Assembly (NCBI GenBank): GCA_005776395.1
Contig: SXPJ01000071.1
Span: forward strand, 1-64,000
Length of the DNA: 64,000 nt
DNA from: Bdellovibrionales bacterium
GTDB taxonomy: Bacteria > Bdellovibrionota > FAC87 > UBA2466
Direction: 5' to 3'
The stretch's first letter is position 1. Each line of letters opens with the position of its first letter. A program made the position numbers and the translations under genes. The notes beneath the pieces are model-generated. The model was not told the origin of the DNA and did no database searches. It worked only from the letters and a program-made list of their open reading frames with translations. Positions 50,920 through 59,980 of the stretch are shown one piece after another.

Positions 50920-52893
50920 CTACTGCAATGATAAAGAGGATTCTTTAATTGTTCTTTTGGATTTTGTTTTTGTTGTTGTTGTTGTCTTGGGTGCCAAGTC
51001 TAAAGACTTCAACTTTTCGATAGTTTTTGTGGCTATTCCATTGCCGTCTAGAAAGCACATGGCGCGCTGAGACTTTGGAGATGCATGATCAATAAAATGA
51101 TCAGGTAAACCTAAAACTAAACAGTTTTTCTGAAGATTCTGTCTTTGGAAAAGCTCGAGCACCCCAGAACCAAACCCCCCCATCACTGAGTTTTCTTCGA
51201 TAGTTACAACAAGGTTTGAGCGTTTTGCCCAATAAAGGAGAAGCTCTTCATCTAGAGGTTTAATATATCTGGCGTTGATTAATACAGTTTTTAGCCCTTG
51301 TTCACGCAGGATCTTCTGAGCCTCTATCGAGGACTGAACAGCTTGTCCTACGGCGAAGATACTAATATCGACCTGTTCCGCATCAGCAGAGAGAAGCTCG
51401 CCTTTTCCAATCGGTAAACAGATAGGTTCTTTATCCATTTTAACACCGACAACTTCACCTCTAGGATACCTGAAAGCAATAGGGCCTGTTTGATGGTGAA
51501 TTGCAGTTTTAATCATGTGCTGCAACTCATTTTCATCTTTAGGCGCCATGATAACGAAGTTTGGAACTGCCCTCAAATAACTAAGATCAAAAGCTCCTTG
51601 ATGGGTTGCTCCATCGGCCCCCACCAGGCCTCCACGATCCATTGCAAAAATGACTGGAAGATTTTGAATTCCCACATCGTGGATGATTTGATCGTAAGCT
51701 CGTTGTAGGAAGGTTGAGTAAATTGCAGCTACAGGACGGTATCCTTCTGTGGCCATACCAGCCGCAAAAAGTACAGCATGGCTTTCGGCAATTCCTACAT
51801 CATAAGTTCGAGTAGGAAATTCTTTTTGGAATTTATTAATGCCAGTTCCACTTGGCATCGCTGCAGTTATCGCTACAATTCGGGGATCTTCTTTAGCAAG
51901 TTTAATTAAAGTATCCGCAAAAACATCCTGATAGTTAGGTGTTTTTGGGCCTGAACTTTGAATACCATCATTAATTTTAAAGGATGTGACCCCGTGATAT
52001 TTCAGAGGCAACTCTTCAGCAAGTTTGTAACCTTTGCCTTTTTTGGTGATAGCATGGACTAAATAGGGCCCGCTCTCAACACCTTCTGAACGAATAAATT
52101 TAAGTGTGTCGACCAGTTCTTCAAGGTTGTGACCGTCGATTGGACCTAAATAACGAAAGCCAAAGCACTCAAATAACATTCCCGGAGTAAAAAATGTTTT
52201 TACACTTTTTCGGATCTTGGAGGCTACATTTCTAACGGGAACTCCATGGTTATTTAAAGAATCCACTAGAGAACGGATCTCTTTTCTAAAACGATTATAG
52301 CCTGGATGGGTTACGGTATGGTTGACGAATTTTGAAAGAGCACCCACATTAGGATCGATCGACATATCGTTATCGTTAAAGATCACCACCAAATTTTTTG
52401 CAGGGATGTGGCCCGCATTGTTAAGAGCTTCATAAGCTAAGCCCCCCGTCATTGAGCCATCACCGATAACAGCAATTCCCATGTGAGGAGTTCCTGCTAA
52501 GCGCATTCCTTCGGCAATACCTAAAGCAGCTGAAATAGAGGTGCTGGCATGACCCGCTCCGAAATGGTCGTATTCACTTTCAAACCGATTAGTAAAGCCA
52601 CTAAGGCCACCTTCTTGTCGAATGGTGTGAAAACGGTCCTTTCGACCAGTTAAAATTTTATGAGGATAGGATTGGTGCCCAACGTCCCAAACGATCTTGT
52701 CTTTTGGGGTTTCAAACACGTAATGCAGAGCTACTGCTAACTCTACGGTTCCAAGGTTTGAGGCAAAATGCCCCCCCTTTTCCGAAACAACTTGTAAGAT
52801 AAGCTCCCGAACTTCCTGAGCTACTTGTTTTAAAGAAGAAGCTTTAAGTTTCCTTAAGTCTTCTGGAGAATTGATTTTCTCTAAAAGTTTCAT
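50920..52893 (-). CDS. dxs: 1-deoxy-D-xylulose-5-phosphate synthase Dxs
   Basis: 657 residues; entry enzyme of the MEP isoprenoid pathway, joining pyruvate and glyceraldehyde 3-phosphate on thiamine diphosphate. GDGSMTGGLAYEALNNAG is the thiamine site and DRGGLVGADGATHQGAFD the transketolase-type central motif. The C-terminus has an extra Thr/Lys-rich tail (PKTTTTTKTKSKR) encoded partly by a GTT triplet run near 50969, not found in typical Dxs. It starts 8 bases after ispA. Confidence 0.95.
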   Translation of the reverse strand: MKLLEKINSPEDLRKLKASSLKQVAQEVRELILQVVSEKGGHFASNLGTVELAVALHYVFETPKDKIVWDVGHQSYPHKILTGRKDRFHTIRQEGGLSGFTNRFESEYDHFGAGHASTSISAALGIAEGMRLAGTPHMGIAVIGDGSMTGGLAYEALNNAGHIPAKNLVVIFNDNDMSIDPNVGALSKFVNHTVTHPGYNRFRKEIRSLVDSLNNHGVPVRNVASKIRKSVKTFFTPGMLFECFGFRYLGPIDGHNLEELVDTLKFIRSEGVESGPYLVHAITKKGKGYKLAEELPLKYHGVTSFKINDGIQSSGPKTPNYQDVFADTLIKLAKEDPRIVAITAAMPSGTGINKFQKEFPTRTYDVGIAESHAVLFAAGMATEGYRPVAAIYSTFLQRAYDQIIHDVGIQNLPVIFAMDRGGLVGADGATHQGAFDLSYLRAVPNFVIMAPKDENELQHMIKTAIHHQTGPIAFRYPRGEVVGVKMDKEPICLPIGKGELLSADAEQVDISIFAVGQAVQSSIEAQKILREQGLKTVLINARYIKPLDEELLLYWAKRSNLVVTIEENSVMGGFGSGVLELFQRQNLQKNCLVLGLPDHFIDHASPKSQRAMCFLDGNGIATKTIEKLKSLDLAPKTTTTTKTKSKRTIKESSLSLQ

Positions 52894-52901
52894 GGTTGTT
52901 T

Positions 52902-53801
52902 TTAAGCTTTCCTTGTACGGATGAACTCTGCAATATCTATCAAATTCTGAGATTTGTCACCCAAGGATCTAATGGAGCTTATAGCATGGTCAATGAGAAG
53001 ATTTAACTTCTGTTTCATCTCCGAAGGACTCATGACTTGGGTGTAGCAGGGTTTGGGTTTTTTTCTTGGACCGCGTGAATATCTAATAGAAGTTTCAGAG
53101 TCTAAAAGATCATCCGAAATTTGGAAAGCTAATCCAATAGCCTCTCCATATCTTCGAAAACTTTGAACTTTTTCTTCTTCCAGAGGCATTAGCTTAGTAG
53201 GAATAAGTACTGAGGCTAGTATCAAGGCCCCGGTTTTGTGAATATGAATAAACTCAATTTCTGGAAGCGATGAGTCGGAAGTGTCGATGGTTACATCTAA
53301 AAGTTGCCCCCCTACCATTCCTCTAACCCCTGAATGATGAACTAGAAGATCCATGACCCCTAAAATTTGAGCTGGCTGAAATTTTTGAGACTCTCCCAAT
53401 AATAGAACTTGGCCAAAGGCCTCGGTTAAAAGAGCATCTCCCGTTAATATGGCAACTGCCTCACCGAATCTTTTATGGTTTGATGGCTTTCCCCTTCGAG
53501 TGTCGTCATCATCTAAGGCAGGAAGATCATCATGAATAAGTGAATAGGTATGAATGTATTCTAGAGCACAAGCTGCTGGGAGAACATCTACGGGGTTTAA
53601 CCCGAGGGCTTCTGCAGCAGATAGAGTTAAAATAGGGCGAAGTCTTTTGCCTCCCCCTTCTAAAGAGTACCGCATAGCCTCGATAAGAGGCTCGAATCTT
53701 TGAGAACAAGATTTTTCAAATCTGATTAGATTGGATTCCAAATAGTCATTAATCAGTTTAATTCGTGCTTCACTATACGCACGTGATACCTTATCACCCA
53801 T
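52902..53801 (-). CDS. ispA: Polyprenyl (farnesyl/geranylgeranyl) diphosphate synthase
   Basis: 299 residues from the ATG at 53801. Both aspartate-rich motifs are present: HDDLPALDDDDTRRG (first) and FQISDDLLD (second), and GGKRLRP near residue 50 binds isopentenyl diphosphate. Chain length is probably C15 to C20; the context between xseB and dxs is that of ispA. It supplies chains for quinones and undecaprenyl carrier. Confidence 0.92.
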   Translation of the reverse strand: MGDKVSRAYSEARIKLINDYLESNLIRFEKSCSQRFEPLIEAMRYSLEGGGKRLRPILTLSAAEALGLNPVDVLPAACALEYIHTYSLIHDDLPALDDDDTRRGKPSNHKRFGEAVAILTGDALLTEAFGQVLLLGESQKFQPAQILGVMDLLVHHSGVRGMVGGQLLDVTIDTSDSSLPEIEFIHIHKTGALILASVLIPTKLMPLEEEKVQSFRRYGEAIGLAFQISDDLLDSETSIRYSRGPRKKPKPCYTQVMSPSEMKQKLNLLIDHAISSIRSLGDKSQNLIDIAEFIRTRKA

Positions 53802-53858
53802 GCCACACCCCAATTCCCATGAAAAGGATAGGTGACTTAATCAAAGAGTGTCAACTGC

Positions 53859-54101
53859 TTAAGGTGTTTCTGTAAATGGAACTGATTTCAGTTGGTTTTC
53901 ACTGTCCCGCATCAGAACTTCAACCCTTTTCTCAACCGCTTCCAATTGACTTATGCATTCCCGGGATAAAGCTACCCCTTTTTCAAAGTGCTTGAGTTGG
54001 GTTTCTAAAGGGTTTTCACCTCGCTCTAGGTCGGCGACTATCTTTTCAAGCTCTTTCAAGGAGACTTCAAATGGTTTGGCTTTTTCCTCTTTTTTTTCCA
54101 T
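53859..54101 (-). CDS. xseB: Exodeoxyribonuclease VII small subunit XseB
   Basis: 80 residues: SLKELEKIVADLERGENPLETQLKHFEKG matches the family (residues 15-43; quoted in part: LEKIVADLERGENPLE). It forms a helical bundle on the large subunit XseA, which is not in this window. It is the first gene of xseB-ispA-dxs. The promoter ends 7 bases before the ATG and no ribosome site is seen. Confidence 0.93.
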   Translation of the reverse strand: MEKKEEKAKPFEVSLKELEKIVADLERGENPLETQLKHFEKGVALSRECISQLEAVEKRVEVLMRDSENQLKSVPFTETP

Positions 54102-54108
54102 AAGTGGG

Positions 54109-54138
54109 ACATTAGGAGATAAAAGAAAGCCCTGTCAA
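54109..54138 (-). promoter_or_regulatory. Candidate promoter of xseB, placed at the start codon
   Basis: On the minus strand TTGACA (54138-54133), an 18-base spacer and TAATGT (54114-54109) lie just before the ATG at 54101, with CCCACTT between. Transcription would start at or within a base or two of the ATG. Confidence 0.5.
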
Positions 54139-54179
54139 ATTCTATGATGGATTTAAATAGCTAAAATTTTTGCGATTTA

Positions 54180-54208
54180 TTGACAACCAGTATCCGGCAT
54201 ATTTACAT
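54180..54208 (+). promoter_or_regulatory. Candidate promoter of the liv operon
   Basis: A perfect TTGACA at 54180-54185 is followed after 17 bases by TTACAT (54203-54208), a modest -10 match. It lies 34 bases before the livK ATG; GGGAG at 54225-54229 can serve as ribosome site. Confidence 0.45.
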
Positions 54209-54241
54209 ACCTAAATTGCTATTTTGGGAGATTAAAAAAAG

Positions 54242-55429
54242 ATGATTTTATTAAAAACGATGACCCCACGGGCCTTTTTAGCTTTTGGCATTTTGGCGAT
54301 TTTTTTAAATTTCGGCTGTGTAAAAAAAGAGGGGGGCTCTTTAAGCTCTTCAGCCAATGTACCTACTGGAAATGAGATTTGGGTAGGTGAGTATGGTTCA
54401 ATGACAGGATCAGAAAGTACGTTTGGTGTCTCAACTCATAAAGGTATTTTGATGGCGCTTGATGAGGTAAATAAAGCGGGTGGAATAAATGGAAAAAAGA
54501 TTCAGCTTAAGAGCTATGATGATCAAGGGCAGGCTGCTGAAGCTGTAACTATTATTACTAAGTTAATTACACAAGACAAAGTAAGTTTGATTTTAGGTGA
54601 AGTTGCAAGCTCTCGATCCATTGCTGCGGGCACTGTGGCTCAGCAATATAAAATTCCTATGGTGAGCCCTTCCAGTACCAATCCCAAAGTAACTCAAGTG
54701 GGCGATTATATTTTTCGAGTCTGTTTTATTGATCCATTTCAAGGCTCTGTGATGGCTAAATTTGCTATTAACAATTTAAAGCTAAAAAAAGCAGCGATTT
54801 TCAGAGATATTAAAGCTGATTATAGTGTGGGGCTTGCTAACTTTTTCGTAGATGAATACAAAAAAATGGGCGGAGAAATTGTAGCTGATGTTTCCTATTC
54901 CGGCGGAGATATGGATTTTAAATCGCAGCTAACTTCTATTAAAGGTAAGAACCCTGATGTTCTTTTCATTCCTGGATATTACACTGAGGTTGGCTTAGTC
55001 GCTCGTCAGGCTAGAGAGCTCGGTCTTAAGGCTGTGCTTTTAGGTGGCGATGGTTGGGACAGCGAAAAACTGACAGAGATTGGTGGAGATGCGGTTGTAG
55101 GGGGTTATTTTAGTAACCATTATTCGCATGAGGATAAAAGCCCTGTCGTTCAAAACTTTGTAGCTCAGTTTAAGGCTCGATATGGTGAAGTTCCTAGTGG
55201 TCTAGCTGCCCAAGGATATGATGCTGCGATGGTTGCGGTGGATGCTATGAAAAGAGCCACGGAAATGAGTCCAAAAGCATTCAGAGAAGCTTTAGCTCAA
55301 ACCAAAAATTTCCAAGGGGTTACCGGTATGATCACTATTAATGAAGAGAGAAATGCCGTGAAACCTGCAGTAGTTCTAAAAGTTGTTGGCCCTCAAAAGT
55401 TCAGTTACATAACAACAATTAATCCCTAA
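54242..55429 (+). CDS. livK: Branched-chain amino acid ABC transporter, substrate-binding lipoprotein
   Basis: 395 residues. The signal ends in lipobox NFGC (Cys26), so the receptor is lipid-anchored. The type-I periplasmic binding fold (Peripla_BP_6) is clear: WVGEYGSMTGSESTFG, then ALDEVNKAGGINGKKIQL, DDQG and SPSSTNPKVT. Such receptors bind Leu/Ile/Val, other amino acids or amides; the exact ligand is not certain. It leads a five-gene transporter operon. Confidence 0.92.
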   Translation: MILLKTMTPRAFLAFGILAIFLNFGCVKKEGGSLSSSANVPTGNEIWVGEYGSMTGSESTFGVSTHKGILMALDEVNKAGGINGKKIQLKSYDDQGQAAEAVTIITKLITQDKVSLILGEVASSRSIAAGTVAQQYKIPMVSPSSTNPKVTQVGDYIFRVCFIDPFQGSVMAKFAINNLKLKKAAIFRDIKADYSVGLANFFVDEYKKMGGEIVADVSYSGGDMDFKSQLTSIKGKNPDVLFIPGYYTEVGLVARQARELGLKAVLLGGDGWDSEKLTEIGGDAVVGGYFSNHYSHEDKSPVVQNFVAQFKARYGEVPSGLAAQGYDAAMVAVDAMKRATEMSPKAFREALAQTKNFQGVTGMITINEERNAVKPAVVLKVVGPQKFSYITTINP

Positions 55430-55441
55430 GAAGAATTTTTG

Positions 55442-56347
55442 ATGTTGCAGGCTTTTTTACAAAACATCATCAATGGTCTGGCTCAGGGGAGTGTGTATGC
55501 TCTCGTGGCTTTAGGGTACACCATGGTTTATGGTGTTCTCCAATTTATCAACTTTGCTCACAGCGATATTTTTATGTTGGGAGCCTTTGCAGGATTTTAT
55601 CTGGCAAAATGGTTATCCCCTGCCGTTTCTAATCCGATTTTTCTCTTAGTATCGGTCATTCTTGGAAGTATGGCTTTTTGTGTGGCCGTGGGATTAACAG
55701 TTGAACGGATTGCCTATCGACCCCTTAGATCAGCTCCTAGACTTAATGTTCTTATTACTGCGATTGGTGTTTCTCTCTTTTTGGAGAATCTTGGACAGAT
55801 TGTTTTTGGGGCTGATCCTCAGGTGTTTCCTTCTCTGATTGCGACTCAATCACTTTTAGGCGGGGAGGGTTTAGTTCTCAATAATATTCAAGTGATTGTG
55901 GTTATTGTCTCCTTAGTTTTAATGGTACTTCTTCATTGGATAGTTCGGCATACTAAGCTTGGTATCGCAATGAGAGCTGTAAGTTTTGATATCGAAGTCG
56001 CAAACTTGATGGGTATTCCGACAGATACGATCATTATATTTACATTCACTATTGGATCATCGTTAGCAGGAGCTGCAGCTATTCTTTATGGCCTATCTTA
56101 TCCTAAAATTGAGCCACTTTTAGGTGTCATGATTGGATTGAAAGCTTTTGTGGCCGCTGTGTTTGGCGGCATTGGTAATATCATGGGGGCTGCTGTGGGG
56201 GGCATTGTATTGGGATTGGCCGAAGCCTTCACGGTTTATTACATATCCTCAACTTTCCGAGATGCAATTGCATTCGGAATTTTAATTTTTATTTTGCTTT
56301 TTAGACCTGCGGGACTATTTGGAACCTTTAGAAGAGAAAAAGTATGA
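55442..56347 (+). CDS. livH: Branched-chain amino acid ABC transporter permease LivH
   Basis: 301 residues from the ATG at 55442, with an in-frame TTG one codon earlier. Eight or so membrane helices. NGLAQGSVYALVALGYTMVYG near the N-terminus and GGIGNIMGAAVGGIVLG near the C-terminus are the family hallmarks. It forms the channel with LivM. It ends in an ATGA overlap with livM. Confidence 0.94.
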   Translation: MLQAFLQNIINGLAQGSVYALVALGYTMVYGVLQFINFAHSDIFMLGAFAGFYLAKWLSPAVSNPIFLLVSVILGSMAFCVAVGLTVERIAYRPLRSAPRLNVLITAIGVSLFLENLGQIVFGADPQVFPSLIATQSLLGGEGLVLNNIQVIVVIVSLVLMVLLHWIVRHTKLGIAMRAVSFDIEVANLMGIPTDTIIIFTFTIGSSLAGAAAILYGLSYPKIEPLLGVMIGLKAFVAAVFGGIGNIMGAAVGGIVLGLAEAFTVYYISSTFRDAIAFGILIFILLFRPAGLFGTFRREKV

Positions 56348-57288
56348 AGATTTTTCAAGTGGCTATATTACTTGGTGTCGTCGCTCTTCTCTGGGGACTC
56401 AATTTTTTTTTCGAAGAGAATATTAATCCCTATATTCTAAGAGTTATTATCAATTGTGGCATTGGAATGATCCTGGCGATGAGCCTTAACCTTGTAAATG
56501 GATGTGCAGGCCAGTTTTCATTGGGCCATGCAGGATTTATGGGAGTGGGAGCTTATATGAGCGCTACAATCACTACCGTATTAAATCTTTCCCCCTTCTT
56601 TCAAACAGATCTAGGCGTAGGATGCGCCATCGTAACAGGTGGGATTGCGGCCGCGATTGCGGGTTATTTGGTGGGATTACCGTCGCTTAGATTGAAAGGT
56701 GACTATCTAGCTATCGTGACTCTTGGATTTGGAGAAATTATTCGGATCTGTTTTTTAAATATTGAATCGGTTGGGGGAGCAAGAGGTTTATCTGGAATTC
56801 CTCCTAAATCCAATTTTTTCTGGGTGTATCTTTGGGTAGTGATCACCTTTGTCGCTTTATTGAGACTGTTAAGATCTAGTTACGGAAGAGCGATTCTATC
56901 GGTCAGGGAAAATGAAATTGCAGCAGAATCTATGGGAATTGATATTTCCCGTTATAAAATTGTAGCTTTCGTAGTGAGCTCTTTTTTTGCAGGGATTGCC
57001 GGGGGACTATTTGCTCATTTACAAAGTTTTATTGATCCCAATTCCTTTGTTTTTAATAAATCAATAGAAGCGGTCATCATGGTCGTTATTGGTGGCATGG
57101 GAAGTCTGTCTGGAGCAATCTTTGGTGGAATTATTGTGAGCCTTCTGCCTGAGCTTCTTCGTGTTTTTGAACAATACCGAATGGTAATATTCCCACTTAT
57201 TTTGATTATTTTAATGTTGGTTCGTCCTATGGGATTGTTGGGGCATAAAGAAATTTGGGAAATTTTCCGTAAGAAGGCTTCGTCGTGA
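56344..57288 (+). CDS. livM: Branched-chain amino acid ABC transporter permease LivM
   Basis: 314 residues, multi-pass. SLNLVNGCAGQFSLGHAGFMGVGAY and the LRLKGDYLAIVTLGFGEI segment (residues about 118-135) are typical, as is GGMGSLSGAIFGG near the end. It pairs with LivH. GTGA overlap with livG. Confidence 0.94.
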   Translation: MKIFQVAILLGVVALLWGLNFFFEENINPYILRVIINCGIGMILAMSLNLVNGCAGQFSLGHAGFMGVGAYMSATITTVLNLSPFFQTDLGVGCAIVTGGIAAAIAGYLVGLPSLRLKGDYLAIVTLGFGEIIRICFLNIESVGGARGLSGIPPKSNFFWVYLWVVITFVALLRLLRSSYGRAILSVRENEIAAESMGIDISRYKIVAFVVSSFFAGIAGGLFAHLQSFIDPNSFVFNKSIEAVIMVVIGGMGSLSGAIFGGIIVSLLPELLRVFEQYRMVIFPLILIILMLVRPMGLLGHKEIWEIFRKKASS

Positions 57289-58073
57289 GCCAGGAACAAG
57301 TACAAGTTTTAGGCGATGACTTTAAAATTGATTCTCTTTCAATCTCCTTTGGGGGATTAAAAGCAGTCAATAGTTTTAATCTCCACATTAAGCCCATGGA
57401 GTTACAGGGTTTAATCGGTCCTAATGGAGCCGGAAAAACAACAGTTTTTAATCTGATTACAGGAGTTTATGTTCCCGATTCAGGAACTATGGTGTTGAAT
57501 GGAAACTCTCTTATTGGACTTAATCCGCATCAAATTTCTAAGGCTGGAATTGCTCGAACCTTTCAGAATATTCGTCTCTTTGGAGACTTGACCGTTATTG
57601 AAAATGTGATGGTCTCTTATCACATGCGAATAGGCTACGGTTACTTGGATCTTTTCTTAAGAACTCCACGGTACTACCAAATTGAAAATCAGTTTCGAGA
57701 AAATGCAACTGAGTTACTTAAAGTTATGGGACTTGAACAGAAAAGAAATGATAAAGCTAAGAGCCTTGCCTATGGGGACCAAAGAAGGCTTGAAATTGCT
57801 CGAGCTCTAGCCACTGAACCTAAAGTGTTATTACTGGATGAGCCGGCAGCCGGCCTTAATACTCAGGAAAAAGCAGCTCTCATGGGAACCATTGCTGAGA
57901 TTCGTAATAAATTTAAGACGACCATTTTGCTAATTGAGCATGACATGAAACTTGTGATGGGAATTTGTGAAAAAATTACGGTTCTAGATCATGGTGAGGT
58001 TATTGCGGTTGGAACCCCTCGAGATATTCAAGATAATCCAAAAGTGATTGAAGCTTATTTGGGGGTAGGGTGA
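57285..58073 (+). CDS. livG: Branched-chain amino acid ABC transporter ATPase LivG
   Basis: 262 residues with a GTG start that overlaps the livM stop. Walker A GPNGAGKTT, signature LAYGDQRRLE, Walker B VLLLDEPAAGLN and switch LIEHDM. The LAYG form of the signature and the AAGLN after Walker B are diagnostic of LivG. It energises transport together with LivF. Confidence 0.95.
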   Translation: MSQEQVQVLGDDFKIDSLSISFGGLKAVNSFNLHIKPMELQGLIGPNGAGKTTVFNLITGVYVPDSGTMVLNGNSLIGLNPHQISKAGIARTFQNIRLFGDLTVIENVMVSYHMRIGYGYLDLFLRTPRYYQIENQFRENATELLKVMGLEQKRNDKAKSLAYGDQRRLEIARALATEPKVLLLDEPAAGLNTQEKAALMGTIAEIRNKFKTTILLIEHDMKLVMGICEKITVLDHGEVIAVGTPRDIQDNPKVIEAYLGVG

Positions 58074-58771
58074 TTCTTTCGGTAAAAAATTTGTCGGTTA
58101 ATTACGGGCTAATCTCTGCGATTAGAAATTTATCGATGGAGGTTCCAAAAGGGGAGATCGTGGCTCTCATTGGAGCTAATGGCGCCGGAAAAACAACTAT
58201 TCTTAGAACCATTTCTGGCTTGATTAAACCAGTTTCAGGCAGTGTTATTTTTGATGGGCAAGATATTGCTCATGTAAAGCCTCATTTGATTGTTAGACGA
58301 GGGATGTCTCATGTTCCTGAGAGACGTGGTATTTTTGCCAATTTGACAGTCTATGAAAATCTTCTTATGGGGGCCTACACTCGAAAGTTAATGGCTGGAG
58401 ATCTTGATGAGGTTTATGCTTTATTCCCTCGTTTAGCAGAAAGAAAAAAGCAGATTGCTGGCACACTTTCAGGCGGAGAACAGCAGATGTTAGCTATTAG
58501 TCGAGCCTTATTGTCTCGTCCAAAACTTATGTTGCTCGATGAGCCCTCTTTAGGTTTGGCCCCCCAGATTACCAAATCAATTTTTGAAACTATCCAGCGA
58601 ATTAATAAAACTGGAACTACAGTGTTATTGGTAGAGCAGAATGCTCAGGCCGCTCTTAAGATTGCTCATCGAGGATATGTCTTAGAAGTAGGAGACATTA
58701 CCTACTCAGATACCTCTCAAGCGTTACTTAATAATGATGTGGTTAGAAAAGCCTACTTAGGTGATCACTAA
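58070..58771 (+). CDS. livF: Branched-chain amino acid ABC transporter ATPase LivF
   Basis: 233 residues with a GTG start overlapping the livG stop. Walker A GANGAGKTT, signature LSGGEQQML, Walker B LMLLDEPSLGLAP, and VPERRGIFANLTVYENL, all typical of LivF. It completes a full KHMGF transporter with no gene missing. No strong terminator follows. Confidence 0.95.
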   Translation: MILSVKNLSVNYGLISAIRNLSMEVPKGEIVALIGANGAGKTTILRTISGLIKPVSGSVIFDGQDIAHVKPHLIVRRGMSHVPERRGIFANLTVYENLLMGAYTRKLMAGDLDEVYALFPRLAERKKQIAGTLSGGEQQMLAISRALLSRPKLMLLDEPSLGLAPQITKSIFETIQRINKTGTTVLLVEQNAQAALKIAHRGYVLEVGDITYSDTSQALLNNDVVRKAYLGDH

Positions 58772-58817
58772 AACTGTTTTTGAAACAAGCACGGGCATTA
58801 GCGTACCTAAGTACTTT

Positions 58818-59258
58818 TCAAGATAAAGCATGAATTAATAGTTTTTCACCAGAGCGGAAAATCACTACGATTTTTTTGTCGATCTTTATCTCTTCAACAA
58901 TACCTACCCCGAAAGAGGTGTGATTAATGACATCCAATTTTTGGAACGTCTGTTTTGGACTATAGGGCTTTAAAGGCTTCCCTTTTTGTAGGTCCAATTG
59001 TTGCTGCCAATAATCCTGAGCTAGCACGACCCTTTTTCTAGGCTCTTTAGATGTTGCATTTTTCAACACTGATTTTGCTCGGGAGTCCCCAATTCTTTTA
59101 AAGTTATGGTTTCCTTTGCACATCTTGCATTGGACTCTAGCCGGTTTTTTATCAACCATAGAAACAACGACATGGGAAAATTCCCCTTGGCATTTTGAGC
59201 AATAAGCGAGGATATCCCCACCAACCTTAGGGGAACTGTATAGAGGTAATTCAGCCAT
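58818..59258 (-). CDS. Zinc-ribbon protein with Tudor-like C-terminal domain, 146 residues
   Basis: Two CxxC pairs (Cys20/Cys23 and Cys44/Cys47) form a likely zinc ribbon. A basic linker follows, then a C-terminal segment INHTSFGVGIVEEIKIDKK and VIFRSGEKLLIHA with the pattern of the small barrel found at the C-terminus of UvrD/PcrA helicases (and CarD-like proteins), which contacts RNA polymerase there. This pairing suggests a nucleic-acid or transcription-associated role, but I do not know a named family. It is divergent from tlpA. Confidence 0.72.
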   Translation of the reverse strand: MAELPLYSSPKVGGDILAYCSKCQGEFSHVVVSMVDKKPARVQCKMCKGNHNFKRIGDSRAKSVLKNATSKEPRKRVVLAQDYWQQQLDLQKGKPLKPYSPKQTFQKLDVINHTSFGVGIVEEIKIDKKIVVIFRSGEKLLIHALS

Positions 59259-59312
59259 GATAATTTCCTTTGTGTAATCTTACTTTTAGCATCTTGGCAG
59301 ATTGTACTATAT

Positions 59313-59354
59313 TTAAGATGTACTAGGTCGCCATTATGCTATCATTAAGATGTA
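59313..59354 (+). promoter_or_regulatory. Direct repeat TTAAGATGTA upstream of the thioredoxin gene
   Basis: TTAAGATGTA occurs at 59313-59322 and 59345-59354, 32 bases apart, about three helix turns. Both continue with ACT after zero or two bases. The second copy lies just before the GGAG ribosome site of tlpA. It could be a pair of regulator sites in the divergent gap. Confidence 0.4.
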
Positions 59355-59370
59355 TACTGGAGTTTAAATT

Positions 59371-59922
59371 ATGGCAATTACGAGCGGAAATAAAATATTG
59401 AAGCCGCACGAAGTGATAATCGCCATAGGAATTGTTTGTCTAGTTTTTGGGCTTATCCTCTTTTTTGCAGGCCGTTGGGAGCTTTCACAAAATAATTTTT
59501 TGGGCTCACTTGCTCCCGAAATTGAGTTTCAGTCGAGTACCGGAAAAACCGTCAGTCTTTCTCAGCAACAAGGGGTAGTGGTTTTTATCAATTTTTGGGC
59601 AAGCTGGTGTACTCCATGTATGGAGGGGATGCCAAGCCTTAGAATGTTAGAAGAACATTTTAAAAATAGAGGGTTTATTCTACTCGCTTTTAATATCGGC
59701 GAGGCCAACGGACAGACTCTCGCAGGCAAGATAGCCAGTTCCAAATTACCTAAGAACTTAGTCTTTAACTTTTCCAAAGAGCAACTAAAACCCTATTCCA
59801 TTGATAGCCTTCCTGTTTCAATTTTGATTAATAAGCAGGGTAAAATATTTAAAGTCTATCGAGGGCCTCAAAACTGGATGGATATTTCGATTCTTAGAGA
59901 GATAGAAACCCTGATGAAATAG
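59371..59922 (+). CDS. TlpA/ResA-like membrane-anchored thioredoxin
   Basis: 183 residues. One membrane helix (about 15-33) anchors a periplasmic thioredoxin fold with active site WASWCTPC (Cys80, Cys83) and the cis-Pro in SLPVSILI. Family members reduce disulfides outside the membrane, for example in cytochrome c or copper-site maturation. No cytochrome genes are near, so the partner is unknown. GGAG lies 8 bases before the ATG. Confidence 0.88.
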   Translation: MAITSGNKILKPHEVIIAIGIVCLVFGLILFFAGRWELSQNNFLGSLAPEIEFQSSTGKTVSLSQQQGVVVFINFWASWCTPCMEGMPSLRMLEEHFKNRGFILLAFNIGEANGQTLAGKIASSKLPKNLVFNFSKEQLKPYSIDSLPVSILINKQGKIFKVYRGPQNWMDISILREIETLMK

Positions 59923-59945
59923 TAAGCCTGTTTTCCCTCCTTAAG

Positions 59946-59974
59946 TTGACGATAATCTGCATGTTTGATGAAAT
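59946..59974 (+). promoter_or_regulatory. Candidate promoter of the PAP2 gene, placed at the start codon
   Basis: TTGACG (59946-59951), 17 bases, and TGAAAT (59969-59974) lie six bases before the ATG at 59981. No ribosome site is seen, so a leaderless message is possible. Confidence 0.45.
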
Positions 59975-59980
59975 AAGCTA

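Noticed and set aside
58800-58825. Small hairpin GTAC/GTAC followed by TTTT after livF as terminator
   Set aside because: A four-pair stem is too weak to support the call.
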